From the NCBI RefSeq assembly GCF_002075885.1, contig NZ_MDET01000056.1:124001-188000 (forward strand): 64,000 nucleotides of DNA, in the 5' to 3' direction. Below, piece after piece: positions 43,630 to 52,866 of this stretch. Position 1 is the first letter of the stretch; each line of letters begins with the position of its first letter. The position numbers were made by a program, and so were the translations under genes. Source of the DNA: Manganibacter manganicus (GTDB taxonomy: Bacteria > Pseudomonadota > Alphaproteobacteria > Rhizobiales > Rhizobiaceae). Under the pieces are notes generated by a model. The model was not told the origin of the DNA. It ran no database searches and saw only the letters and a program-made list of their open reading frames with translations.

Positions 43630-44934
43630 CTAAAGCGGCATGGTCGTATAGTCAGCCTCGGGCTCGTACATACCGTCCTCGATGGCCGTCTTGTGCACCA
43701 CGTTGAGCCGTCCGCCTTCCAGCTTGGAGATGTTCTGGATACCGAAGACCTGATGGATTTTGCCGTTGAATATCTTGGGGCCTTGCGGATGCTCCGGCCC
43801 CTCGGCGAACTTCGTCAGGGCCTCGGTCGCCTCGACCAGTTTGGCGCGATCCTGCGGCCCCTTGTAGCCGGCATCTTCCATAGCCTGCTTGATGACGTAA
43901 AGCGTCTCCCAGCAGCCGAACATATGCGCTGCCGTCGAAACGTCCTTCGGATCATCGACCGAAGCGCCATTGTCGTCGATGCCGACAGCGGCGCGATAGG
44001 CTTTTTCGGCATCCGTGTCGTTGGGCTGGGAATAACGAGGCGAGCCTTCCCAGAAATGGCTGCCGTCGATGTATTCCAGGCCGGGACTGTTGATATCGAC
44101 GGCTTCAAGCGAGTCGATAAAGCCGAACAGCTTTGGCCCATTGGAGCCGTAGAACTCGCCGAGTTCCTTGACGAAGGTCAGCACGGCCGGGCCAACCATG
44201 ACATGATAGATGACCTCGGTTTCAGACGGGATCTGCGGAAAATATTTGGTGAAGGAGGATTCCGTCGGCGGAATGGCGATCTTGGCCACCACCTCAGCAC
44301 CGGCCTTCTCGAGCGCTGGCGGCAGGTAGTCGCGATGATCGTAGCCGAATGCGTAATCGGGGAAGACCATGGTGATCTTCTTGCCGAGATTGGCGGCAAC
44401 CCACGGCGCAACGGATGTTACCTGCGCGCGCACATCGGTAATGCCGGGCTGCAAGCACCAGCGATTCAGCTTGCCGGAAGCGACATGGTAGCCCTCGCTG
44501 ACCACATAATAAGGGATTTTCAGTTCGCCCGCCGTCGGCGCCGAGCCGATCACGACATTGGAGAATAATGTTCCATAAACGATATCGGTCTTGTGCTGCT
44601 TGGCGAATTTGGCGACCACTTCAGCGCCGCGTCCCGCATCCGTGCCGTCATCCTCTATGATGACTTCCACCGGCCGCCCGTTGATGCCGCCCGCCGCGTT
44701 GATCGCCTTGATGGCGGCACTTGTGGTGCGCTCATACCAGCGGCCATAGGCGGCGCCGATGCCGGTACGATGCGACTGGAAGCCAATCCTGATCGGTGAC
44801 GAACTTTCAGCCTGCGCATAGCGCACGAAGCCGGGGGCCGCGATAAGGCCGCCTGCAGCAGCCAATCCCTTAAGAGCGTTGCGGCGCGTGATCGGCACCT
44901 TGGTGGGTATAAGAATTCCCTTGCTGTCAGTCAC
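43630..44934 (-). CDS. Liv-type ABC transporter substrate-binding protein with Tat signal
   Basis: A 434-residue periplasmic binding protein of the amide/urea/branched-chain type (Peripla_BP_6). The N-terminus carries a twin-arginine signal, TRRNALKGLAAAGGLIAAPGF, ending at about YAQA-ES. The mature start PIRIGFQSHRTGIGAAYGRWYERTT is typical of HAAT receptors. GTG 44934 behind GGGGAA is preferred; the TTG at 44955 is in frame but has no ribosome binding site. Tat export is less common for this family and may mean folding before export. It is the first gene of the liv operon. Confidence 0.92.
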   Translation of the reverse strand: MTDSKGILIPTKVPITRRNALKGLAAAGGLIAAPGFVRYAQAESSSPIRIGFQSHRTGIGAAYGRWYERTTSAAIKAINAAGGINGRPVEVIIEDDGTDAGRGAEVVAKFAKQHKTDIVYGTLFSNVVIGSAPTAGELKIPYYVVSEGYHVASGKLNRWCLQPGITDVRAQVTSVAPWVAANLGKKITMVFPDYAFGYDHRDYLPPALEKAGAEVVAKIAIPPTESSFTKYFPQIPSETEVIYHVMVGPAVLTFVKELGEFYGSNGPKLFGFIDSLEAVDINSPGLEYIDGSHFWEGSPRYSQPNDTDAEKAYRAAVGIDDNGASVDDPKDVSTAAHMFGCWETLYVIKQAMEDAGYKGPQDRAKLVEATEALTKFAEGPEHPQGPKIFNGKIHQVFGIQNISKLEGGRLNVVHKTAIEDGMYEPEADYTTMPL

Positions 44935-45013
44935 TGAGGTTCCCCTGATTTTCAATTATGGACCAACGGTTGAATGTCGAATTCGGCTCCCGGAAGGACA
45001 GGAAAAATCGCAT

Positions 45014-45028
45014 GTGTACAAACTAAAT
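45014..45028. promoter_or_regulatory. Candidate MarR operator copy 3 (liv operon)
   Basis: GTGTACAAACTAAAT shares 11 of 15 bases with copy 1, including TACAAA. It lies 79 bases before the binding-protein start, close to the 72- and 76-base distances of the other two copies. It is the weakest of the three. Confidence 0.45.
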
Positions 45029-45100
45029 CATCAAAGGCCGGAACTGACAAGCCAGCTTTCCGACCGGCCGCGCCGTCGCGGCGGGTAACAAGCCGCGAGC

Positions 45101-46591
45101 TCATCCCGCGGACGGTGTTGCCAGAAGCCACAGGCCGAAGACCGTATAGAGGATCATCAGAACGGTAAGCGGCAATTGGCTGGAGGTCGCGTGACGCGTG
45201 TCGCCGTGCAACCGAAAGGCCAGACCGTGGGCGATCAGAACCGCCAGCACATGCCCGACGATGATTGCGCCGGCCTGGAAATTCCATAGCACCCAGGCCG
45301 ATTGGGCGCCGGCGACGATGCCCGCCTCGACATGCCAGTGTGCCGTGCCGAGCAGGTTCCAGCCAAGCGCGTAGGGATCGGATAAGGCAACCAGCGCATA
45401 TTGGCCACCGACCAGAAAAGCCGTCAGGTAATGGGCAAAATGATACGCAAGTGCGATTGGCACGATCGACCAGACCAGCAGGCCGGCAGCCTGACTCAAC
45501 CTGGTTCGACCGTCGGCCAGCCGGTGACCGAGAAACACCGCTGCCAAGAATATACCGGTCAACAGCACGAACATTCCGGCAAGCCCTACGGTGCCTATTC
45601 CCATCACTGCGGTTCGACCCGGAAATTCCAGCGGATTGATGCCGTTCAGCCCCAGCCAGAAGAAGGTCCGCGCCAGACCATCGAACGACACCGATGACAG
45701 GGCAAGCAGGACGAAGGCGATCCCGCTTGGCCGTAAAGGCTCGGCGTCGAGCAATCTGACGCCGGGCCAGCACAGAAGCAGCCGCCCGCTTTCACTGCGG
45801 TCTATGATTGAAAAACGTGCCACCATGGCGAAAAAGACGGAGAGAAATTCGCCGCGCCGGCTCCATTGCGCATAGCCGAAGACCAGCATCGCCGCGAATG
45901 TGAATAGCCAATAGAGGCCGGCCGCCGCCGCCAGCCGGGCAGGGTCGTCCGGCGCCGGATAGATCAACTCGAACCAGGCAAAGGCAAAAAACAGCAGACA
46001 GGCTGGCCAGTTGCCTATCCACGCCGGCAGGCGAATCAGCGGCGCGTTTGCGGATCGCCCGCTGAAACGGGCGACCACACGACAAAGCCCGTACCAGGGA
46101 TTGAGCCATGTCCAGAGATTGCCGAGCAAGGCATGCAGCAGGGCCAGCCCTACCCAAAGCAGCGTCCAGATCGTCAGTGGCAGCGGGTTGGACAGCGGAT
46201 CGCGGCTGCCCCATATGCCGGCGGCAAGAAGAACAGCGAAGATGACCAGCGAGAAAAGGCTGATTACCGGCCGCAGTCTTTGTCCGAAACGGAACAACGG
46301 CAGGCGGCGATGCCAATAGCGTTCGATAAAATCGTCAGGCAACAGAGCCAGGACCAGAAATGAAACCGCCACCGCCGCCGCGCCGCCGACAACATAGTAG
46401 CCGGTAGGCAAAAGCAGCACATGGCCGCGATCCGAAGCATGGGCAAAGGCGGCGACAGGAGAGAGGATCGCAGCAAGGCCGCCGAGAATAAGCGTCGCGG
46501 CCTGTCGCCCTGCCTGTGAAAACCCGTGTCCCTTCTCTAACCGTTCCGGCCGACCGGCAGATGACAATAAAGACAGGCAATTCTCAGGCAC
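45101..46591 (-). CDS. Polytopic inner-membrane protein, function unknown
   Basis: A 496-residue protein with about 11-12 hydrophobic helices and a signal-like N-terminus (AAILSPVAAFAHASDRG). His-containing helices (YHFAHYLTAFLVGGQYALVALSD and GTAHWHVEAGIVAG) could bind a metal or heme. Similar proteins are sometimes labelled fenitrothion hydrolase in genomes, a name I would not transfer. The frame starts at GTG 46591 and the true start may be later. It lies downstream of pncB on the same strand with a 64-base gap and upstream of the liv promoter region. Confidence 0.6.
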   Translation of the reverse strand: MPENCLSLLSSAGRPERLEKGHGFSQAGRQAATLILGGLAAILSPVAAFAHASDRGHVLLLPTGYYVVGGAAAVAVSFLVLALLPDDFIERYWHRRLPLFRFGQRLRPVISLFSLVIFAVLLAAGIWGSRDPLSNPLPLTIWTLLWVGLALLHALLGNLWTWLNPWYGLCRVVARFSGRSANAPLIRLPAWIGNWPACLLFFAFAWFELIYPAPDDPARLAAAAGLYWLFTFAAMLVFGYAQWSRRGEFLSVFFAMVARFSIIDRSESGRLLLCWPGVRLLDAEPLRPSGIAFVLLALSSVSFDGLARTFFWLGLNGINPLEFPGRTAVMGIGTVGLAGMFVLLTGIFLAAVFLGHRLADGRTRLSQAAGLLVWSIVPIALAYHFAHYLTAFLVGGQYALVALSDPYALGWNLLGTAHWHVEAGIVAGAQSAWVLWNFQAGAIIVGHVLAVLIAHGLAFRLHGDTRHATSSQLPLTVLMILYTVFGLWLLATPSAG

Positions 46592-46655
46592 GTCTCAATT
46601 CTCCCCACCCGCGCTGCAATCCGTTCCGGCCGGGCCGCTCCCCGGCAAATCCGCC

Positions 46656-47960
46656 TCACACCTTGACCAGTTGCTCCACACGCCCCTTCCCGCCGAAGAT
46701 CTTGAGATAACGCGCGATCTCGCGTGGATCGCCTGTCGCCTTGGCGGGATTGTCGGACAGCTTGACTGCTGGTCGGCCATTCGCCTCGGAAACCTTGCAG
46801 ACCAGCGATATGGCGTCCAGACCTCCCGTCGGCGTCGGCGCGCAATCTTCGAAATCATTGGTAAGGTTGGTACCCCAACCGAAGGACATGCGGACCTTGC
46901 CCTCGAAATGGCGGTAGGTCTCGATAATCGTATCGACCTCCAGCCCGTCGGAGAAGATCAGCAGTTTCTTTTTCGGGTCCTTGCCCTTCTCGCGCCACCA
47001 GGAAAGAATCCGCTCGCCGCCTTCGATCGGCGGAGCGCTGTCGGGACGAAAACCGGTCCAGTCGGCCACCCAGTCCGGCGCATCGCGCAGGAAGGCGGCT
47101 GTACCGAACGCATCCGGCAGGACGATCAGCAGATTGCCGCCATAATAGCGCTGCCAATCCTCAAGCACTCGATACGGGGCCTGGCGCAGTGCTTCGTCAC
47201 TATCGGCAAGCGCCGCCAGCACCATGGGCAATTCATGCGCGTTGGTGCCGAGCGCCTCCAGGTCGCTGTCCATGGCGAGAAGCACGTTGGACGTGCCGGT
47301 GAAGGCTTCTCCGATGCCCTCCTTCAGCGCTTCGACGCACCAACGCTGCCAAAGGAAGGAATGGCGGCGGCGGGTGCCGAAGTCGGAAATGAGGATGCCC
47401 GGCAGTTTCTTCAATCGTTCGGTCTTGGCCCACATCCTGGCCTTGGCGCGCGCATAAAGCACATCGAGCGCGAAGGGGCCGAAAGCTTTCAGAGCCGAAC
47501 GCGAACGCAATTCGTTGATGATGGCGAGCGCCGGGATTTCCCACATGGTCGTGTACATCCACGGTCCATGGAAGGTCAGTTCGAACTGGCCGTCCCGCCT
47601 TGAAAGCTCGTATTCCGGCAGGCGGAAATCCTCCAGCCAGGCGAGAAATTCCGGCTCGAATATCTGCTTGCGGCCATAGAAATTGTTGCCGCCCAGCCAG
47701 ATCATCTCCTTCTTGGAAAAGCGCAGCGTGCGCGCATGATCGAGCTGCTCGCGCAGTTCCTGCTCGTCGAGTTCGTCGGCGAGACGAACCGTGGTCGCGC
47801 GATTGATGAGCGAGAAGGTGGCATCGACCTTCGGGTAAAGCCCCCATATCATCTGCAGCATCAAAAGCTTGTAGAAATCCGTATCCAGCAGGCTGCGGAT
47901 AATCGGATCGAGCTTCCAGGTGTGGTTGTAAACGCGCCGTGCGATGTCCGTCTTAGGCAT
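46656..47960 (-). CDS. pncB: Nicotinate phosphoribosyltransferase
   Basis: Converts nicotinate and PRPP to nicotinate mononucleotide in NAD salvage (Preiss-Handler route). The 434-residue length is normal. Motifs include [16 protein letters not shown], the autophosphorylated-His region, [14 protein letters not shown] and [10 protein letters not shown], and the phosphate-binding [12 protein letters not shown] with [13 protein letters not shown] 47960 was chosen over a longer frame. It uses the product of PncA (38199). MATE is upstream on the same strand with a 117-base gap. Confidence 0.96.
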   Translation of the reverse strand: MPKTDIARRVYNHTWKLDPIIRSLLDTDFYKLLMLQMIWGLYPKVDATFSLINRATTVRLADELDEQELREQLDHARTLRFSKKEMIWLGGNNFYGRKQIFEPEFLAWLEDFRLPEYELSRRDGQFELTFHGPWMYTTMWEIPALAIINELRSRSALKAFGPFALDVLYARAKARMWAKTERLKKLPGILISDFGTRRRHSFLWQRWCVEALKEGIGEAFTGTSNVLLAMDSDLEALGTNAHELPMVLAALADSDEALRQAPYRVLEDWQRYYGGNLLIVLPDAFGTAAFLRDAPDWVADWTGFRPDSAPPIEGGERILSWWREKGKDPKKKLLIFSDGLEVDTIIETYRHFEGKVRMSFGWGTNLTNDFEDCAPTPTGGLDAISLVCKVSEANGRPAVKLSDNPAKATGDPREIARYLKIFGGKGRVEQLVKV

Positions 47961-48077
47961 GGGTGCTTTCGCCTTTATTGCTCGGTGCTGCAAACCCGCG
48001 GCACGCCTCTTAGCACCGATTGCGTTTAAGCGCCTCCCGCTTCGCAAGATGGCCAGAGAAAAAATCAGCGGCTTTAT

Positions 48078-49481
48078 TCAATGATCGAAGCTCAGTGGCG
48101 GCGCAAGCCGGTCCCGGCGTAGCCAGCGCAGCAAAAGCAGCAGAGCGACCACTGCCAATCCTGCGGAGAGCCCGGCCCAGATGCCGGCGCCGGCGAAACC
48201 GAAATGGAAAGCCAGCAGCACGCCCAGCGGCAGGCCGACACCCCAATAGCCGATCGCCGCATAGATCATCGGCACCCTGGTGTCATGCAGGCCGCGCAGC
48301 ATTCCGGAAGATACCGCCTGGGCACCGTCGAAAATCTGAAACAATGCCGCAAATGCAAGAAAAGTGACGGCAAGCGAGATGACCGGGGCATTGGCGGGGT
48401 CGTGCACGTCGATGAAAGCCCGCAGCAAAAGATGAGGTGCCGCAATCATCATCAGCCCCATCAAGGCCATGAAGCCGATGCCGATGACATAGGCCGTCCA
48501 GCCCGCACGGCTGACCCCTTGCGGATCCCCGGCTCCGTGCGCGAGCCCGACACGTACCGTCACAGCCTGATTGAGACCAAGCGGCACCATGAAGGTGATG
48601 GAAGCGATCTGGATGGCGATGGCGTGCGCCGCGAGCGAATCCGGGCCGATCAACCCCATCAGCAGAGCCGATATATTGAAGATGGTGACTTCGAACGCCA
48701 GTATGCCTGCGATCGGCAAGCCGAGCCGCATGAGGCCGGCAAAACGAGGCCAGTCGGAGCGCCAGAAGCGGCCGAACAGCCGGTAACGGCGGAATTTCGG
48801 CTCCAACAACACCACCGCAACCATGCCGACGAACAGGAAGGTGGAAGAGAAGGTGGTGGCCATGCCCGATCCGGCAATGCCGTAAGCGGGCATGCCGAGA
48901 TTGCCGAACATGAAGACCCAGTTTCCCAGCGCATTCAAGGCAACGCCCAAAAACACGATGACCAGCGCCCAGCCCGGCCTCTCCAGCGTCGAAATGAAAG
49001 TACGAAGCACGATATAGCCATAGAACGGCAGGACTGCCCATTGCAGCGTGCGCAGGTAGATGCCCGCTTGACTCGCCAGCGCCGGCTCCTGCCCCATGAC
49101 GAGCAGAATTGCCTCACCGTTCCACAAGAGCAGCCAGATCGGAATGGCGATGAAGACAGACAGCCACAGACCCTGCCGCACGGTGCGGCGGATGTCACGC
49201 ACCGAATAGGGCTTGCGGCCGAGCTCCGTCGCCATCATTGGCGACGTGGCCAATATCAGGCCGAGACCAAAGATCATCAGCATGAAGTAAAGATTGGCGC
49301 CGAGCGCGCCGGCGGCAAGCGCATCGGGGCCAAGGCGGCCCATCATCATGACGTCGGTGGCCGTCATGGCCGTCTGGCCGAGATTCGTCAAAACCATCGG
49401 CAAGGCAAGCACGACAGTCGCCTTGATTTCGGAGCGCCAGAGAAATCCCGGCGCACGCACGCCGGACTCGATCGCGGTCAT
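48078..49481 (-). CDS. MATE family multidrug/Na+ efflux transporter
   Basis: A 467-residue protein with 12 predicted helices in two homologous halves, typical of NorM-type MATE exporters. Family segments are LALPMVLTNLGQTAMTATDVMMMGRLG at the N-terminus and the second-half LGLPIAGILAFEVTIFNISALLMG. It exports cationic compounds using Na+ or H+. It is transcribed toward pncB. The substrate is unknown. Confidence 0.93.
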   Translation of the reverse strand: MTAIESGVRAPGFLWRSEIKATVVLALPMVLTNLGQTAMTATDVMMMGRLGPDALAAGALGANLYFMLMIFGLGLILATSPMMATELGRKPYSVRDIRRTVRQGLWLSVFIAIPIWLLLWNGEAILLVMGQEPALASQAGIYLRTLQWAVLPFYGYIVLRTFISTLERPGWALVIVFLGVALNALGNWVFMFGNLGMPAYGIAGSGMATTFSSTFLFVGMVAVVLLEPKFRRYRLFGRFWRSDWPRFAGLMRLGLPIAGILAFEVTIFNISALLMGLIGPDSLAAHAIAIQIASITFMVPLGLNQAVTVRVGLAHGAGDPQGVSRAGWTAYVIGIGFMALMGLMMIAAPHLLLRAFIDVHDPANAPVISLAVTFLAFAALFQIFDGAQAVSSGMLRGLHDTRVPMIYAAIGYWGVGLPLGVLLAFHFGFAGAGIWAGLSAGLAVVALLLLLRWLRRDRLAPPLSFDH

Positions 49482-49648
49482 CGGTCATTCTTTCAGGTTA
49501 CGGCACGTCGGCGAAAAGCCGGAAGCCGCCAAATCAGCCACACTACCGGGCATGCCGGGCTAGCGCATCCATGAACGGATTTGTGCTTGAGATGAAGCTG
49601 ATTGGCAAGAGGCCACACAAACGGAAAGAATGGATAGCGACCACCGCC

Positions 49649-51235
49649 CTACTGGATTACTTCGAGAGCCCTTCGCTGTCGATGCATTTCGAGAAAAATG
49701 CGATAGTCGCGATCGAAGCGGCCGGCCGCGGCGGGATCTGGCCTTCGCACATGTCCCTTCTGCCGCATCGCCACACATGCGGCTTCGAGGTTGGCATGGA
49801 CATTGGCGGCGGCAGCGGCCACCATGCCGGTCCCGGCGAGCATCGCGTCACCCGCCGATGGCTCGATCACCGTACAATCAAGAACGTCGGCATAAAGCTC
49901 CATCAGCAGCGGGTTGCGGGCATGGCCGCCTGCCACATGCAATGTGTCGATCATGTGGTCATTTCCGTTCAGGGTATCGAGAATATGGCGCACGCCGAGC
50001 GCGATGGCGACGGCCGTGCGCCAATAGAGCCGGCACAGAGAATCGAATGAGGAGTCCAACGCCAATCCGCTAATGACACCCAATGCATGCGGATCGGCGA
50101 AAGGCGCGCGATTACCGTGAAAATCCGGCAGCACATGCAGGCGGCCGGCCAATTCGAACCCCTCGACGGCTCGCAATTCCGCAATGCGGGAACCGATCCG
50201 GTCATGCATAAGGGCATCCGGCTCGCCACCGGCGCTGTGGCTGCGAATGACGTGATCGAGCAGCGCCCCGGTAGCGGACTGACCACCTTCCGACACCCAC
50301 AGACCGGGGAGCGCTGCACCGAAATAGGGGCCCCATGCGCCAGCGAAAGGCCGCGGCTCGGGAGATATCGCCATGATGCAACTGGACGTGCCGGCAACGA
50401 GCGCGACATGCCGCCCGATCTGGTCGCTGTTTGAGGCAAAACCGCCAAGCACGCCGAGCGCACCGGCAAAAGCATCGATGAGGCTCGCACCAACCCGGCA
50501 GTTTTCAGTGAGACCAAGCGCCGCTGCTGCCTCTGCCGTCAAACATCCGAGTCCGGCGCCGGCCGGACTTGCCTTTTCCGGCAGGCTGCCATGATCAAAT
50601 AGATCGCCGAGACCTAACTGTTCGAAAAAATCTCGGCGCCAAGGCTCTTCCTCATGTGCCAGATAGGTCCATTTGGCGGTCAGCGTGCATTGCGAGCGCC
50701 CCAGAGACCCGCAAGCCTTCCAGGTGAGAAAATCGGCAAGGTCGAACAGATAACCGGCCCTGGCCCAGCTTTGCGGCAAATGGCGTTTCAGCCACATCAG
50801 TTTCGGCGTCTGCATCTCCGGCGACATAACGCCCCCGATGGAATTGAGGACAGCGTGGCCGGTGGCAGTGCATTCATCAGCTTCTTCGATGGCGCGATGA
50901 TCGAGCCAGACCATTGTGTCCCAGTGCCGGTCGCTATCCGTCGAAACGCTAAGCTGGTTGCCCTCCCGGTCTCGCACCACCAGAGAGCAAGTGGCATCGA
51001 AAGCGATACCGACGACATCGCCGGCGGCCATACCCGCAGTCTCGCGCGCGGCCCGCACGGCCGCACCCACGGCATGCCAGATGTCCTGCGAATCATGCTC
51101 GGCATAGCCAGGTCTTGGCCTGTTCATCCGGATCGGGTGTTCGCCCCTGCCAAGCAAGTGTCCGTTGGCGTCCAGGATTCCGGCGCGCGCACTTCCCGAA
51201 CCGACATCGACCGCACAAACGACTCCGCTTGCCAA
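49649..51235 (-). CDS. FGGY-family pentulose kinase (ribulokinase-like)
   Basis: A 528-residue FGGY carbohydrate kinase. The N-terminal ATPase domain begins VCAVDVGSGSARAGI and holds GIAFDATCSLVV; the C-terminal domain has VAGTSSCIM, EGGQSATGALLDH and LHVAGGHARNPLLMELYAD, a pattern typical of the D-ribulokinase subgroup rather than xylulokinase. The start is TTG 51235 with GAAGG upstream; no ATG is available. It is the last gene of the polyol operon, phosphorylating the ketose made by the dehydrogenases. Confidence 0.88.
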   Translation of the reverse strand: MASGVVCAVDVGSGSARAGILDANGHLLGRGEHPIRMNRPRPGYAEHDSQDIWHAVGAAVRAARETAGMAAGDVVGIAFDATCSLVVRDREGNQLSVSTDSDRHWDTMVWLDHRAIEEADECTATGHAVLNSIGGVMSPEMQTPKLMWLKRHLPQSWARAGYLFDLADFLTWKACGSLGRSQCTLTAKWTYLAHEEEPWRRDFFEQLGLGDLFDHGSLPEKASPAGAGLGCLTAEAAAALGLTENCRVGASLIDAFAGALGVLGGFASNSDQIGRHVALVAGTSSCIMAISPEPRPFAGAWGPYFGAALPGLWVSEGGQSATGALLDHVIRSHSAGGEPDALMHDRIGSRIAELRAVEGFELAGRLHVLPDFHGNRAPFADPHALGVISGLALDSSFDSLCRLYWRTAVAIALGVRHILDTLNGNDHMIDTLHVAGGHARNPLLMELYADVLDCTVIEPSAGDAMLAGTGMVAAAAANVHANLEAACVAMRQKGHVRRPDPAAAGRFDRDYRIFLEMHRQRRALEVIQ

Positions 51236-51322
51236 TTTGCCTTCTCTCGCTTCCGATGCTGCGACACAACGACGGCGCGACTATAGACAGCGATCGGGGC
51301 GGCGCAAGCCGGCGCGATATGG

Positions 51323-52801
51323 TTAGAGGCGGCCGGCCAGATAGCGAGTCAAGGTCTCGCGGGCACCATGTGCCCACAGCGTTTTCAACGCATGGGCGAA
51401 GGCTTTGGCGAACACCTGAGAGCGCCCGACATCGCCGTAGATATCATCCATGGTGAGCCAGGCCGACGGATTGTCCCTGGCAGCGACGGCGGTTGCCTGC
51501 ATGCGGTCCCAATTCGGGTCGTTCGGCTCGATTACCGCGCCCGAATCGGTCTCGCCAAAACAGTAGCGACACCAGAGCGCCGATTCCAAAGCCAGTCCCT
51601 GGACCGGGCGCCCGCCTTTCAGGCGATCGGCAATCGTCGGAATGATGAATTTGGGCTGGCGATTCGAACCGTCGAGGCAAAGCCGGCGCACCGTGTCGCC
51701 GATGCGCGGGTTGGCGAAACGCTTGTCGATGAGACGGTAATAATCTTCAAGATCGGTATCGGGCACCGGCGGCACTTCGGGAATGATCTCGTCATGCTCG
51801 ATCTTGTCGAGGAAGCCGCGCACCAACGGTTCCTGCATCGCCTCATGGACGAAGTGAATGTCCATCAGCCCGGCCGGATAGGCGATCGCCGCATGGCCGC
51901 CATTCAGGATGCGGATCTTCATCACTTCATAGGGCGAAACGTCCGGCACGAACTGCACGCCGACCTTTTCCAGCGGCGGGCGGCCATCGGTAAAACGGTC
52001 CTCCAGCACCCATTGACGGAACGGTTCACAAAAGACCGGCCAGGCATCGTCCACGCCGAACTCGTCGGCCAGGATCGCCCGCTCGCGATCGCTGGTAGCC
52101 GGCGTGATGCGGTCGACCATGGAATTGGGGAACGCGACATGATCGCGGACCCAGGCGGCCAGATCGGGGTCGATGAGGCTTGCCAGGCCGATGACGCCAT
52201 CGGCGGTGACGCGGCCATTATGGGGAATGTTATCACAAGACATGACGGTGAACGGCTTGATGCCGGCTGCGCGGCGGCGCACAAGGCCGGCAAGGATAAG
52301 GCCGAACACGGTTTTCGGACCGGCGGGATTGCCCGCGTCGGCAGCGATATGCGGATGTTTCGGGTCAAAGACGCCCGAAGCCGGATCGATGAAATACCCG
52401 CCTTCGGTAATCGTCATCGAGACAATGCGGATCGCGGGATCGGCGAGCCGAGCGATGATCGCCGAGGCGTCTGCCGGCGCTACGAAGTCGATCATCGACC
52501 CGGTGACGCGCGCGCTGCGTTTCTCTTCGTCCTGCTCGACGATCGTGGTCAGCCAGTCCTGTTGCGCGAGCTTGTCGCGACCTGCCTTTTCGCCGTCAAA
52601 GACGCCCGCGCCGACCAATGCCCAATCGTGTCCAAGCCCTGCATTGAACAGATCGTCGAGATAAACCGCCTGGTGGGCGCGATGAAAATTGCCGACGCCG
52701 AAATGCAGGATGCCAGGCGTCAGCGCGCCACGTTCATAGCGGGGATAAGCGACATTGGCCGGCAGGCTGGAGAGAGCCGCAAGCGAAAGTTTCGTAGTCA
52801 T
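51323..52801 (-). CDS. Mannitol 2-dehydrogenase family protein (MtlK-like)
   Basis: A 492-residue polyol-specific long-chain dehydrogenase. The family landmarks are FGVGNFHRAHQAVYLDD (NAD site), GGYFIDPASGVFDP, VMSCDNIPHNG and KIRILNGGHAAIAYPAGL, which contains the catalytic Lys and His/Asn. Members oxidise D-mannitol to fructose or D-arabitol to xylulose. It sits between the SDR and the kinase in the polyol operon. Confidence 0.93.
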   Translation of the reverse strand: MTTKLSLAALSSLPANVAYPRYERGALTPGILHFGVGNFHRAHQAVYLDDLFNAGLGHDWALVGAGVFDGEKAGRDKLAQQDWLTTIVEQDEEKRSARVTGSMIDFVAPADASAIIARLADPAIRIVSMTITEGGYFIDPASGVFDPKHPHIAADAGNPAGPKTVFGLILAGLVRRRAAGIKPFTVMSCDNIPHNGRVTADGVIGLASLIDPDLAAWVRDHVAFPNSMVDRITPATSDRERAILADEFGVDDAWPVFCEPFRQWVLEDRFTDGRPPLEKVGVQFVPDVSPYEVMKIRILNGGHAAIAYPAGLMDIHFVHEAMQEPLVRGFLDKIEHDEIIPEVPPVPDTDLEDYYRLIDKRFANPRIGDTVRRLCLDGSNRQPKFIIPTIADRLKGGRPVQGLALESALWCRYCFGETDSGAVIEPNDPNWDRMQATAVAARDNPSAWLTMDDIYGDVGRSQVFAKAFAHALKTLWAHGARETLTRYLAGRL

Positions 52802-52866
52802 GGCGTTTCAGCCTTTCATTCATCCATTGTCCGGCGACGCCCTGTCCCATCGTGAAAACACGAGAT

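Noticed and set aside
45101-46591. Naming the membrane protein fenitrothion hydrolase
   Set aside because: That label circulates in databases for similar membrane proteins, but I see no catalytic motif to support an organophosphate hydrolase.
48204-49574. Long plus-strand open frame of 456 codons opposite the MATE gene
   Set aside because: The translation is rich in Arg, His, Gln and Asp without any fold-like pattern; it is the antisense shadow of a clear membrane transporter gene.
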